DNA from: an uncultured Lachnospiraceae bacterium
Lineage (GTDB): Bacteria > Bacillota > Clostridia > Lachnospirales > Lachnospiraceae
DNA: 11,075 nucleotides
Assembly: GCA_945836565.1 (NCBI GenBank)
Contig: CAMALN010000035.1
Location: 1 to 11,075 of the forward strand
Direction of reading: 5' to 3'
Positions 1 through 7,914 of this stretch are shown here, one piece after another. Below the pieces are notes generated by a model that searched no databases, was not told the DNA's origin, and saw nothing but the letters and a program-made list of their open reading frames with translations. Every line of letters begins with the position of its first letter. Position 1 is the first letter of the stretch. The position numbers were made by a program, and so were the translations under genes.

Positions 1-539
1 AATATTATTTCATTTTCAGCCGTAAATGTTATCCCTTGTATATCCAACCCATACTTATCTACAAGCTGGGTTATGGTAAGAATCAAATTAAATTTTTTAT
101 CGTCGTCTATCGGAAGCTTTTCTCCAAGCTCCCACTCTTCAAAATTCAAACCCGTTATACAAGGTATTCCATCCAATAATCTGTCTGACGATTCAAGTAC
201 AACACCGTCCTTGTCAAAATATATATAATAATTCATATATTCCGCACATCCGGCCATACTCTTCTCATAAACAATGACATTTAATTGATTTTTTTCACCA
301 ATCTCATAATCAATCTTTGCCAGAAACGGAATATCCTCGATAGGTGTGAATTTCAATTTCCAGTATGTCAGAACTGTATTATCCATAACATTTCTCTCAC
401 CCACCGCAAGCTTTATGTCCTCCTGGCTTATCGCATTGCAGCCCGTTATATACAGTACCTCAAGCTTATATGTAGACAGATACGCTATACCGCAGATTAT
501 AATTAACAGAAGGGTTAAAAATATATATCGCTTCTTCAT
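1..539 (-). CDS. ftsQ: Cell division protein FtsQ/DivIB, N-terminal part (cut by window edge)
   Basis: The first 179 codons are present and the 3' end lies outside the window. FtsQ/DivIB is a bitopic membrane protein that, with FtsL and FtsB/DivIC, scaffolds and activates the FtsW-PBP synthase at the septum. The protein has a short basic N-terminus (MKKR), one membrane segment at about residues 5-20, then an FtsQ-type POTRA domain from about residue 24 to 92 (YKLEVLYITGCNAISQEDI, ending near VIVYEK). After it comes the start of the beta domain, with the typical YIYFDKDGVVLESS pattern around 105-118. The ATG at 539 overlaps the ftsW stop codon in an ATGA arrangement (536-539), which suggests translational coupling, and a strong GAGGAGGAA site lies at 545-553. 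Sequence similarity in this family is low, so the call rests on topology, POTRA pattern and position after ftsW. An ordinary ftsQ is the only good reading. Confidence 0.88.
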   Translation of the reverse strand, partial: MKKRYIFLTLLLIIICGIAYLSTYKLEVLYITGCNAISQEDIKLAVGERNVMDNTVLTYWKLKFTPIEDIPFLAKIDYEIGEKNQLNVIVYEKSMAGCAEYMNYYIYFDKDGVVLESSDRLLDGIPCITGLNFEEWELGEKLPIDDDKKFNLILTITQLVDKYGLDIQGITFTAENEII

Positions 540-1696
540 AAGCGTTCCTCCTCAAATCGTTGCTGCCGGGATATACTTAAGGCCATTCCCATCTCGCACA
601 TTGTTACAATTAACGAGGTACCGCCAAAGCTTACAAACGGAAGTGTTACTCCTGTATTTGGTATCAGACCGGTAACAACGCCAATATTTATAAGTACCTG
701 CACACCAATCTGTATCATAAGTCCCACCATGATAAGTCCGCCAAATACATCCTGCGTATTTTTCATTACATGCATAAGTCGTAATATCAGCAACACAAAA
801 GCTGTAATTAGAATCAACCCGCCGACAAGTCCAAGCTCTTCACATATTATCGCAAATATCATATCATTATGTGACTCCGGCAGATTTCCGGTCTTCTGTA
901 TACTCTGCCCCAAGCCACGACCAAACAGTCCACCTGAGCCAATAGCATACATAGACTGAAGTGTCTGGAATGTATCATCAGGATATTTCTCCGGATGTAA
1001 CCATGCCAATATTCTTACCCATCTATAGCTGTTCTTTCCCGTGAATGCCCAGGCAAAAACAGCCGGCAAACATAGAAGTACGAGCAGAAAAAGCTTTGTC
1101 TTAAACAATTCTACCCAATTTGGGCTCGCTACTATTATCATTCCAAGTGTAATAACAATACAAATTATAGCTGTAGACAGATTCTCAGTCATTATAAGTA
1201 CGGCTGCAATCAGAGGTAACAGCATCATGAAATACATGCTGTACGGATCCCTCAGCCATTTCGGATGATCCGAACATAGTCCGGCAATAAAAATCATAAT
1301 TGCAGGCTTTGCAAGCTCAGAAGGCTGAATCTGTATGGGACCTATGGCTATCCATCTTACTGCTCCGCCACTTGCCTTACCTATAACCAAAACAATCGCA
1401 CACAATGCGATAACCCCAAGCATCGCAATCATACCAAAGCTTTGATATTTTCTATAATTCATCTTTGATAAAATAAGCATTGCTACAAGTCCCAAAGCTG
1501 CCGCTCTAATCTGGGATTTCACTATGGTATATGCCGGTTTTCCAGATATAACGGCTCTATATGAGCTGGAGCTATACACCATAAGGAGTCCAAACAGTAT
1601 GAGCGCAACAGACAGAAACAATATCTGATAATCACAATTTCCCTTTGAGACAAACCATGGGATTTTTTTCTTTTCTTTTTTGCTTTTTTCAGCCAT
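536..1696 (-). CDS. ftsW: SEDS-family peptidoglycan glycosyltransferase FtsW
   Basis: This 386-residue polytopic membrane protein polymerises lipid II into glycan strands at the division septum, paired with a class B PBP. SEDS hallmarks are visible: GGAVRWIAIGPIQIQPSELA at about 110-129, LPESHNDMIFAIICEELG at 272-289, and GVVTGLIPNTGVTLPFVSFG at 339-358. Asp278 in the HNDMIF stretch matches the catalytic Asp known from E. coli FtsW (Asp297) and RodA. The family usually has HTD there, and this protein has HND. The N-terminus is a lysine-rich cytoplasmic stretch (residues 1-18), followed by about ten hydrophobic segments. The gene starts 6 bases after the murD stop, with a GAGGAGTG site that overlaps the end of murD, and it overlaps ftsQ by 4 bases. 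RodA and SpoVE belong to the same family, but the dcw position between murD and ftsQ favours FtsW. Confidence 0.93.
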   Translation of the reverse strand: MAEKSKKEKKKIPWFVSKGNCDYQILFLSVALILFGLLMVYSSSSYRAVISGKPAYTIVKSQIRAAALGLVAMLILSKMNYRKYQSFGMIAMLGVIALCAIVLVIGKASGGAVRWIAIGPIQIQPSELAKPAIMIFIAGLCSDHPKWLRDPYSMYFMMLLPLIAAVLIMTENLSTAIICIVITLGMIIVASPNWVELFKTKLFLLVLLCLPAVFAWAFTGKNSYRWVRILAWLHPEKYPDDTFQTLQSMYAIGSGGLFGRGLGQSIQKTGNLPESHNDMIFAIICEELGLVGGLILITAFVLLILRLMHVMKNTQDVFGGLIMVGLMIQIGVQVLINIGVVTGLIPNTGVTLPFVSFGGTSLIVTMCEMGMALSISRQQRFEEERL

Positions 1697-1702
1697 AGGC
1701 TA

Positions 1703-3064
1703 TCACTCCTCGAGCTTATTTACGTAATCCTTGAACATATTGCCTCTCTGCTCATAATTATCAAACATTCCCCAGCTTGCGCATGCAGGCGAAAGCAATA
1801 CCGCATCTCCCGGAACTGCCTTTTCATAGCAGAAGTTTACCGCTTCCTCAAGACTTTCAACCATTACAATACTGTTGAAGCCGTGATTTCTTGCACAGAG
1901 TGCAATCTTTTCAGCAGTCTGACCTAAAAGCACAAGATATTTAACCTTTGCATCAAAGGCTTCAATCCACTCATCATATTCAGAGTGTTTATCATAACCT
2001 CCTCCTATAAGGAAGGTTGTTGTCTTCATAGCCTTTATAGCCTTTATGGCCGCATCTGGATTGGTTCCCTTAGAATCATTATAATATGCTACATCATTCA
2101 CTGTTCTGACATACTCTATCCTATGCTCTACTCCCGAGAACTCCTTACAGACAGACTCAATTACAGATACAGGAACGCCCATATAATAGCTTATTCCTAT
2201 AGCTGCAAGATAATTCTCAAGATTATGCTCGCCGAGAAGCTTTATGTCTGAAACTGACATAACCCTCTTTTTCTCACCATTTGATGCAACAACTATATCA
2301 TCTCCGTCTACATATATGCCTTCGTCAAGCACTGTCTTATGTGTAAAATATATCTTATGTGTGGTTATTCCTTCAGCAAGCTTCACTGTCTCAGGATCGT
2401 CATAATTAAGTATCACATAATCTGTCTCATCCTGATTCCTTGTTATATCACCCTTGCAATTTGCGTAATTCTCAAATGTATAATGTCTATCCAGATGATC
2501 CGGTGTTATATTCAATATCGCACTGACATGCGGTTTGAAATTGATTATCGTCTCCAGCTGAAAGCTGCTTATCTCCGCTACTGATACAGAATCCTCAGAT
2601 GTGGCATCGGCAATACCTGTATAAGGAATACCGATATTCCCCACTACATAAGTCTTCTCATTATGTGCCTTCATTATCTCCCCAACCAGTGTTGTTGTAG
2701 TTGTCTTTCCATTTGTACCTGTTATCGCCGCCACAGTACCCTTTTCATAATAATAAGCTAGCTCTATCTCACTCCAGACAGCAAGCCCGGCATCCTTACA
2801 TTTCAGCACAAACGGAGCATCCACTCTGATACCCGGACTTATTACCATCATTGAACATGCATCTATTATCTCTTCTGTAAGCTCACCGATGTGTATTTCC
2901 AATCCCGACATATCATCCACATTGAGCTTCGCCTTTACCTTTTCTTCATCTAAAGCCTTGTTTTCATCAAACAGAATTACTCTGTTTCCGTTTCTAAGCA
3001 AAAGCTCGGTTGCACTTATTCCGCTTTTCCCTGTTCCGGCTACTAATACTTTTTTCTCAAACAT
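1703..3064 (-). CDS. murD: UDP-N-acetylmuramoylalanine--D-glutamate ligase MurD
   Basis: MurD is a cytoplasmic ATP-dependent ligase that adds D-glutamate to UDP-MurNAc-L-alanine, the second amino acid of the stem peptide. The 453 residues match the usual family length. Visible in order are an N-terminal Rossmann-like nucleotide-sugar domain (KVLVAGTGKSGIS, 5-17), the ATP-binding P-loop GTNGKTTTTT (116-125), a central-domain stretch with NITPDHLDRH (185-194), a lysine at 204 that probably corresponds to the carbamylated lysine of Mur ligases, the YYNDSKGTNPDA motif (327-338), and the C-terminal signature LSPACASWGMFDNYEQRG (424-441). The start at 3064 was chosen over an upstream in-frame ATG at 3103 because TAGGAGGAA sits directly upstream and the family begins at the Rossmann strand. 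It starts 11 bases after the mraY stop. murE and murF do not flank it here. Confidence 0.96.
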   Translation of the reverse strand: MFEKKVLVAGTGKSGISATELLLRNGNRVILFDENKALDEEKVKAKLNVDDMSGLEIHIGELTEEIIDACSMMVISPGIRVDAPFVLKCKDAGLAVWSEIELAYYYEKGTVAAITGTNGKTTTTTLVGEIMKAHNEKTYVVGNIGIPYTGIADATSEDSVSVAEISSFQLETIINFKPHVSAILNITPDHLDRHYTFENYANCKGDITRNQDETDYVILNYDDPETVKLAEGITTHKIYFTHKTVLDEGIYVDGDDIVVASNGEKKRVMSVSDIKLLGEHNLENYLAAIGISYYMGVPVSVIESVCKEFSGVEHRIEYVRTVNDVAYYNDSKGTNPDAAIKAIKAMKTTTFLIGGGYDKHSEYDEWIEAFDAKVKYLVLLGQTAEKIALCARNHGFNSIVMVESLEEAVNFCYEKAVPGDAVLLSPACASWGMFDNYEQRGNMFKDYVNKLEE

Positions 3065-3069
3065 TTCAT

Positions 3070-3078
3070 TTCCTCCTA
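3070..3078 (-). promoter_or_regulatory. Ribosome binding site of murD (decides the start)
   Basis: TAGGAGGAA lies 5 bases upstream of the ATG at 3064. Its first three bases are also the TAG stop codon of mraY, so termination of mraY and initiation of murD share the same bases. This placement supports the shorter murD start and suggests coupled translation. Confidence 0.8.
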
Positions 3079-4029
3079 GACTGCAAGCATAGCGATGAAG
3101 CAAAGCACCGCTGTTATTATGGCAAATATAGCAACAACCTTTGTCTCCGGCCAGCCGGAGAGTTCGAAATGATGATGTATAGGTGCCATCTTGAATACCC
3201 TCTTACCGGTCTTCTTGAAATATCCAACCTGTATAATTACAGATAATACTTCAACAAAATAGATAAATGCTACAAGCAATATTATAAGCGGCATCTGAAG
3301 CATATATGCTACCGATGCAACAAATCCGCCTAACGCAAGAGAGCCGGTATCACCCATAAATACTCTTGCCGGATATACATTGTATACAAGAAAGCCAAGT
3401 AAGCTTCCAACTACTGCACAGCTTATCGGTGCAACTCCTGAGCTGTATGCTATAGCCACTACCGAGAAAAATGTGGCAATAAGCACTGTAACTGAAGATG
3501 CCAGCCCATCAAGTCCGTCTGTAAAGTTTGCACCATTTACAGTACCCAGCATCACGACAAACATCAGCACATAATATACCCAGCCGATATCAACCATCTT
3601 GCCTGTAAACGGAATAAGCATCTCGGTTCCAAGCTCTGTTCTCGAATACATATAGTATGCAAATATACCAGCCACTAAAAACTGTCCAAGCATCTTCTGC
3701 CATGGCTTTAATCCGAGCGACCTCTTCATAACAACCTTGATGTAATCATCCAAAAATCCTACCAGTCCAAAGCCTAAGGTTGCAAAAAGCACGGGCAGAA
3801 TCTCCGGATACTTCTTAATATACAGCAATGATGTAATAACAATGCTAAGAAGTATTATCAACCCTCCCATAGTCGGAGTACCCGATTTCTTAAGATGCGA
3901 TTCCGGTCCGTCATCTCTTACAAATTGCCCGAATTTCAGTTTTTTCAGGAACGGAATTACAATAGGACTGATTGCTACACTTATACCAAATGCAACTAAA
4001 ATTGGAATTATCACATCATTCTTGTTCAT
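3076..4029 (-). CDS. mraY: Phospho-N-acetylmuramoyl-pentapeptide-transferase MraY
   Basis: MraY is the integral membrane enzyme that transfers phospho-MurNAc-pentapeptide to undecaprenyl phosphate, giving lipid I. The protein has 317 residues, close to Gram-positive MraY (B. subtilis is about 324). Family motifs are clear: SHLKKSGTPTMGG (44-56), the Mg2+-binding Asp pair in FLDDYIKV (92-99), NGANFTDGLDGL (165-176), FMGDTGSLALGG (224-235) and the cytoplasmic-loop signature PIHHHFELSGWPETKVV (283-299). About ten hydrophobic segments are spread along the length. The ATG at 4029 lies inside the end of the upstream PBP gene (14-base overlap), so translation of the two is probably coupled. The ribosome binding site is modest (GGGAGAAAGAG, within the PBP gene). 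All expected catalytic residues are present and nothing looks damaged. Confidence 0.97.
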   Translation of the reverse strand: MNKNDVIIPILVAFGISVAISPIVIPFLKKLKFGQFVRDDGPESHLKKSGTPTMGGLIILLSIVITSLLYIKKYPEILPVLFATLGFGLVGFLDDYIKVVMKRSLGLKPWQKMLGQFLVAGIFAYYMYSRTELGTEMLIPFTGKMVDIGWVYYVLMFVVMLGTVNGANFTDGLDGLASSVTVLIATFFSVVAIAYSSGVAPISCAVVGSLLGFLVYNVYPARVFMGDTGSLALGGFVASVAYMLQMPLIILLVAFIYFVEVLSVIIQVGYFKKTGKRVFKMAPIHHHFELSGWPETKVVAIFAIITAVLCFIAMLAV

Positions 4030-5797
4030 CTTCTCTTTCTCCCATTTCTATGCCCAGATAAGGCAATATATTTTTATATAATTCACCTACTACCGGTGCT
4101 GCTATGGTTCCACCATAATACACCCCCTTAGGTTCATCTATCATTATTAAAGTTATTATCTCAGGATTATCAACAGGTGCAAATCCAATGAAGGATGATA
4201 TATATCTGCCGTTACCTCTAGGCAGCTTCTCACTTGTCGCAGTCTTGCCGCCTATGTCGTAGCCCTCGATATAAGCTTTATTTCCACCGCCCTCTGCAAC
4301 TACGGACCTTAACAGAATTCTCATCGTAGCAGAGGTTTCCTCACTCACAGCTCCACTTTCTTCTTCATATTCAAGCTTCTTTATTATATTCCCATCAGAA
4401 TCTGTTACGTACATTCCAAGATGCGGAGTAACCAGAGTTCCTCCGTTTATGACCGCACTTACTGCCCTTATAAGCTGAAGTGGTGTAATCTGGAAGGATT
4501 GACCAAATGACATTGTCGCAAGCTCAAGCGGACCGATATTTTCCGGTTTATGGAATATTGATGACGCCTCACCCGGAAGGTCTATACCGGTTTTCTCAAA
4601 GAGTCCCAGCTTTTCTATATGACTATACAGGCTTTCGGCTCCAACCCTTGCTCCCACATCCATAAATACCGGATTACATGAATTCATAAACCCCTGTGCA
4701 AAGGTCTCAGCACCATGTCCTGTTGTTTTGTGACATTTTATCCTTCTGTCTGCTACAAGCTTATAGCCGGGACAATAAAACTGATCCTGAACACTTACAA
4801 CACCATCCTCCAACGCTGAGCAGGCTGTTACTATCTTAAATATTGAACCCGGCTCATATGTATCATTCGTTGGAAAACATCGCCACATCCGATTTCGCTT
4901 ATCATTTATTATCTCTGCGTCACTTGCTGATGCAAGCTCTTCGGAGGAATCTGTATCATATATATTTTCTATAATTGTAAATGGGTCATTCAAATCATAT
5001 TCCGGCGAGTCAACCATAGCATATATCTCGCCATTCTGAGGATTCATCATAATTATACAAACCCTCTTTGCCTTATGTCTTTCCCTGACAAGCTCAGCCA
5101 TTTCCTGAGCATACATCTGCAGGTTTACATCCAGCGACGTTATAAGATTACACCCCGGTGTTCCTTCCTCCCGCCGCTCAGGTTCCCCTTCAATCTCTAT
5201 TCCTCGTGCAGTAGTAACTGTGTTGATGCTGCCCGGAACTCCTGTCAGTATATCCTCATAGTTTACCTCAAGCCCCAAGATACCCTGATTGTCAGCTCCC
5301 GTAAAGCCAATAACCTTCGAAGCCAGCTCGCCATACGGATATATCCTCTTATAATCAGCGTCAACCTTCACTCCTTCAAGCTGCATTTCTTCGATAAGCT
5401 TTGCTTTTTCCTCCGGTACATTAGTCCTGATAAGTTCTCTTATAGAACGCTTTTTTACCTTTTTCTCAACCTCGGATATATCAAGCTCAAGTATCTCGGA
5501 TAATTTTTGTGACACAAGCTTTTCATCTGTTATCTGATTATGGACTACAGATATTGTATATACAATTGTATTATCTGCTATAATAAGTCCATTTCTATCA
5601 TATATCAATCCCCTGGGGGATTTTATCTTTCTTGTCCTCTCCTGAACATCTCTGGCAAGCTCACTGTAATAATTATGCCTGACTATACACAGATAATATA
5701 ATCTCACTCCCAGACACAATGCACATATTACTGTTACCATGCACATAATACGTGCTTTTTTGATACTTTTTAGCGTCAAATGCCGGAATTCCTTCAA
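4016..5797 (-). CDS. spoVD: Class B penicillin-binding protein, FtsI/SpoVD type, with a KTA third motif
   Basis: This 593-residue transpeptidase crosslinks peptidoglycan outside the membrane. It has a basic N-terminus, one membrane anchor at about 17-38, a PBP dimer domain (PRGLIYDRNG at 61-70 to about 215) and a transpeptidase domain. Ser318 and Lys321 form the SxxK motif (EPGSIFK), Ser373-Asn375 form SxN (SCN), and the third motif is KTA (518-520) where KTG is usual. The GIDLPGE stretch (404-410) is normal for class B PBPs. There is no PASTA domain; the protein ends shortly after the transpeptidase fold. Cys355 and Cys374 lie 19 residues apart, as Cys332 and Cys351 do in B. subtilis SpoVD. 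The start is TTG, chosen for AAGGGAA 5 bases upstream; the next in-frame ATGs lie inside the anchor. It occupies the spoVD position of the Bacillus cluster, so the symbol is tentative. A division role instead of a sporulation role is possible. Confidence 0.9.
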   Translation of the reverse strand: MKEFRHLTLKSIKKARIMCMVTVICALCLGVRLYYLCIVRHNYYSELARDVQERTRKIKSPRGLIYDRNGLIIADNTIVYTISVVHNQITDEKLVSQKLSEILELDISEVEKKVKKRSIRELIRTNVPEEKAKLIEEMQLEGVKVDADYKRIYPYGELASKVIGFTGADNQGILGLEVNYEDILTGVPGSINTVTTARGIEIEGEPERREEGTPGCNLITSLDVNLQMYAQEMAELVRERHKAKRVCIIMMNPQNGEIYAMVDSPEYDLNDPFTIIENIYDTDSSEELASASDAEIINDKRNRMWRCFPTNDTYEPGSIFKIVTACSALEDGVVSVQDQFYCPGYKLVADRRIKCHKTTGHGAETFAQGFMNSCNPVFMDVGARVGAESLYSHIEKLGLFEKTGIDLPGEASSIFHKPENIGPLELATMSFGQSFQITPLQLIRAVSAVINGGTLVTPHLGMYVTDSDGNIIKKLEYEEESGAVSEETSATMRILLRSVVAEGGGNKAYIEGYDIGGKTATSEKLPRGNGRYISSFIGFAPVDNPEIITLIMIDEPKGVYYGGTIAAPVVGELYKNILPYLGIEMGEREDEQE

Positions 5798-5802
5798 TGC
5801 AA

Positions 5803-5809
5803 TTCCCTT
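5803..5809 (-). promoter_or_regulatory. Ribosome binding site supporting a TTG start
   Basis: AAGGGAA lies 5 bases upstream of the TTG codon at 5797. No ATG in this frame occurs before residue 18, which is already in the membrane anchor, so the site and the need for a basic cytoplasmic tail together support a TTG start for the 593-residue PBP. The 57-base gap that contains it (5798-5854) is the largest inside the cluster and shows no clear terminator or promoter. Confidence 0.65.
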
Positions 5810-5854
5810 ACACTTTTTTATTATTTTATTCCATGCAGACGCATTTATGTTTAA

Positions 5855-7894
5855 TTATTCAACATCATCCTGAATTGGTTCAGGATCAGGCACCTCTCCT
5901 CCACCGGCAACATCATTTTCAGGTGCTTCTCCACCATACACAGAATCAGTCGGCTCGTCCAATATAGTAGACATATCTATATCGTAGGCCTCGTCATCCT
6001 TGTATATATTCAGATAAGGGAAAAGCTCTTCACATATATCAGCAAATATAAATGACGAAGCGGCACTCGAGCCCTGGTCCTCTACATTTGGTTCATCAAC
6101 TACTACATACACTACTACCTGCGGATCATCCACAGGTGCAAAGCCTATATACGATATCAGATATTTGCCATTTCCTCTTGGAAGCTTCTCTGCCGTTCCA
6201 GTTTTACCACCGGTTGTATATCCCTCTACTGCCGCTCTCTTACCTGTTCCGTTTTCCACAACCATTTGAAGAGCCTGCTTCATATACTCGGAAACCTCCT
6301 CTGAAACAGTACGCCTTACAAGCACCTTTTCATTGCTTTTTATCACATTTCCTTCAGAATCTTCTATTCTCTTTACAACACTCGGCTGATAATAATATCC
6401 GCCATTTATAACTGAACAAAAGGCTGTTCCAAGCTCTATCATAGATACACTTACACCCTGTCCAAATGATGAGGTTGCAAGCTCAGTCACATAGAGATTC
6501 GATGCATGATATATAAGCGTGCTCAGTGAAGCATTGCTTGGTTCTCCCGGCAAATCAATGTTTGTCTTCTGTCCAAATCCGAACATATTCTGATATTTGT
6601 CAAACTTTTCTGCGCCCTCAAGCTCTGCTATCTGCATAAGTGCATCGTTACACGAATTCTCAAGTGCACCGGACAAATCAACAGTACCATGTCCGCCATA
6701 CTTATATGCGTGACACTTTATATAATATATATCCTTCTTTTCTCCACCATCACATAGGAAGGTGTCCTCAGGCGAAACCACACCCTCTTCAAGTGCTCCG
6801 GATATCGTGAATGTCTTGTAGGTTGAGCCCGGTTCAAACACATCACTTACAACAAAGTTTCTCCAGAGTTTATTCAAGGCATCCATTTTCTCCTCGGAAG
6901 ACATATTTTCCTTGATATCCTCGAATTCCTCATCTGTAACATCACCGAACTGATATCTTGTATTATCTATATTTCTCGGATCATTCAGATTATAATCGTG
7001 CGAGTTATAGAGAGCCATTACACTCGCATCATTAGGATTCATAACCAAAACCGATACATTTCCTGCGCCCTCTTCCTCCATATATTTCTTTATCTTCTTC
7101 TCCACTATAGCCTGAACATTTGCATCTATGCTCGTGATAACATTATATCCGTCTATAGGATTTTCAATCAAATTAGTCAGATTGTAATCCTCATTAATAT
7201 ATAAATATTTTCTTCCGTTTGTGCCCGACAGATAATCATCATATTCAAGCTCCAAGCCTCCTACACCTACTCCATCCTTTCTTGTAAAGCCTATCAGATG
7301 GCATGCAAGCGAATCATTCGGATAAAGTCTCACATATCTGTCATCGAAGGTAACACCTATTATGCCATCTCCCTCCTCCGAATTCATATAATCCATAAAA
7401 GGCTTAACCTCATCATATTCAAGATCCTTTCTCACAACCTCCTTGTATGACTCGGTATTCTCCAGACATCTTGCGATTTCTTCATCAGTCAGACCAAAAT
7501 ATTCCTTTACGGCACTTATAGTTTTTTCTTTATAGGTATCATTCCACAGTATGTTTTTCGGTTCAAGAACAAGGTCATACACCTTTGTATCTGTTGCAAG
7601 AATAGTTCCGTTTGCATCCACTATATTGCCACGTCTATACGGCATGACAATACTTGTATAATTCTGCTGCTCCAACACTATCTTCTCGTACTTCATGCCG
7701 TCCTTTACAACAATCATACAAAGTCTTAAAAGAATTATTCCAAAACCCACAAAAACAAAGGTCATAAGAACCTTTGTTTTTGTCTTCATTTCATCTCGAA
7801 ATTTATACCTTTTTCTATTTGTTCTAAAGCTTCCTATAAAAAGCCTCATAATATATTTAAGGAAGTCCGAAAGAGAAAAATCATTGTTTCGCAT
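5855..7894 (-). CDS. Class B penicillin-binding protein, FtsI/PBP2B type
   Basis: This 679-residue penicillin-sensitive transpeptidase probably works with FtsW in septal crosslinking. It has an unusually long basic cytoplasmic tail (1-41), one membrane segment (about 42-63), a dimer domain beginning at PYRRGNIVDANG (85-96), and a transpeptidase domain with all three motifs: Ser357 and Lys360 in EPGSTYK, SCN at 414-416, and KTGTAEK at 564-570. The last 50 residues are an acidic tail rich in Pro, Gly and Asp, and no PASTA domain is present. The start was set at the ATG at 7894, because AAAGGA lies 10 bases upstream, while the in-frame TTG at 7903 would sit almost on that site. Similarity to the next PBP gene is clear in the motifs and in AEKLPRGNGKYLISYIGFAP against SEKLPRGNGRYISSFIGFAP. 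The position right after ftsL corresponds to pbpB/ftsI, so it is the best candidate for the division PBP. Confidence 0.92.
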   Translation of the reverse strand: MRNNDFSLSDFLKYIMRLFIGSFRTNRKRYKFRDEMKTKTKVLMTFVFVGFGIILLRLCMIVVKDGMKYEKIVLEQQNYTSIVMPYRRGNIVDANGTILATDTKVYDLVLEPKNILWNDTYKEKTISAVKEYFGLTDEEIARCLENTESYKEVVRKDLEYDEVKPFMDYMNSEEGDGIIGVTFDDRYVRLYPNDSLACHLIGFTRKDGVGVGGLELEYDDYLSGTNGRKYLYINEDYNLTNLIENPIDGYNVITSIDANVQAIVEKKIKKYMEEEGAGNVSVLVMNPNDASVMALYNSHDYNLNDPRNIDNTRYQFGDVTDEEFEDIKENMSSEEKMDALNKLWRNFVVSDVFEPGSTYKTFTISGALEEGVVSPEDTFLCDGGEKKDIYYIKCHAYKYGGHGTVDLSGALENSCNDALMQIAELEGAEKFDKYQNMFGFGQKTNIDLPGEPSNASLSTLIYHASNLYVTELATSSFGQGVSVSMIELGTAFCSVINGGYYYQPSVVKRIEDSEGNVIKSNEKVLVRRTVSEEVSEYMKQALQMVVENGTGKRAAVEGYTTGGKTGTAEKLPRGNGKYLISYIGFAPVDDPQVVVYVVVDEPNVEDQGSSAASSFIFADICEELFPYLNIYKDDEAYDIDMSTILDEPTDSVYGGEAPENDVAGGGEVPDPEPIQDDVE

Positions 7895-7903
7895 TACAAT
7901 CAA

Positions 7904-7911
7904 ATCCTTTT
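7904..7911 (-). promoter_or_regulatory. Ribosome binding site of the FtsI/PBP2B-type gene (decides the start)
   Basis: AAAAGGAT, with core AAAGGA at 7905-7910, lies 10 bases upstream of the ATG at 7894. A TTG in the same frame at 7903 directly abuts it and is therefore an unlikely start. Confidence 0.6.
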
Positions 7912-7914
7912 ATT

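Noticed and set aside
3065..3103. Longer murD reading from ATG at 3103
   Set aside because: It would overlap mraY by 28 bases, and the strong TAGGAGGAA site belongs to the ATG at 3064, where the family begins.
5075..5503. Open frames on the plus strand, the longest about 142 codons, scattered under the minus-strand genes
   Set aside because: All lie opposite strongly recognised genes, have unremarkable composition, no family motifs and no convincing ribosome binding sites; they are frame shadows.
5798..5854. Possible sporulation (sigma-E) promoter in the 57-base gap before the SpoVD-like gene
   Set aside because: The gap is AT-rich and contains ATA and CAT elements, but no pair with the right spacing resembling the sigma-E -35 and -10; no intrinsic terminator is present either.
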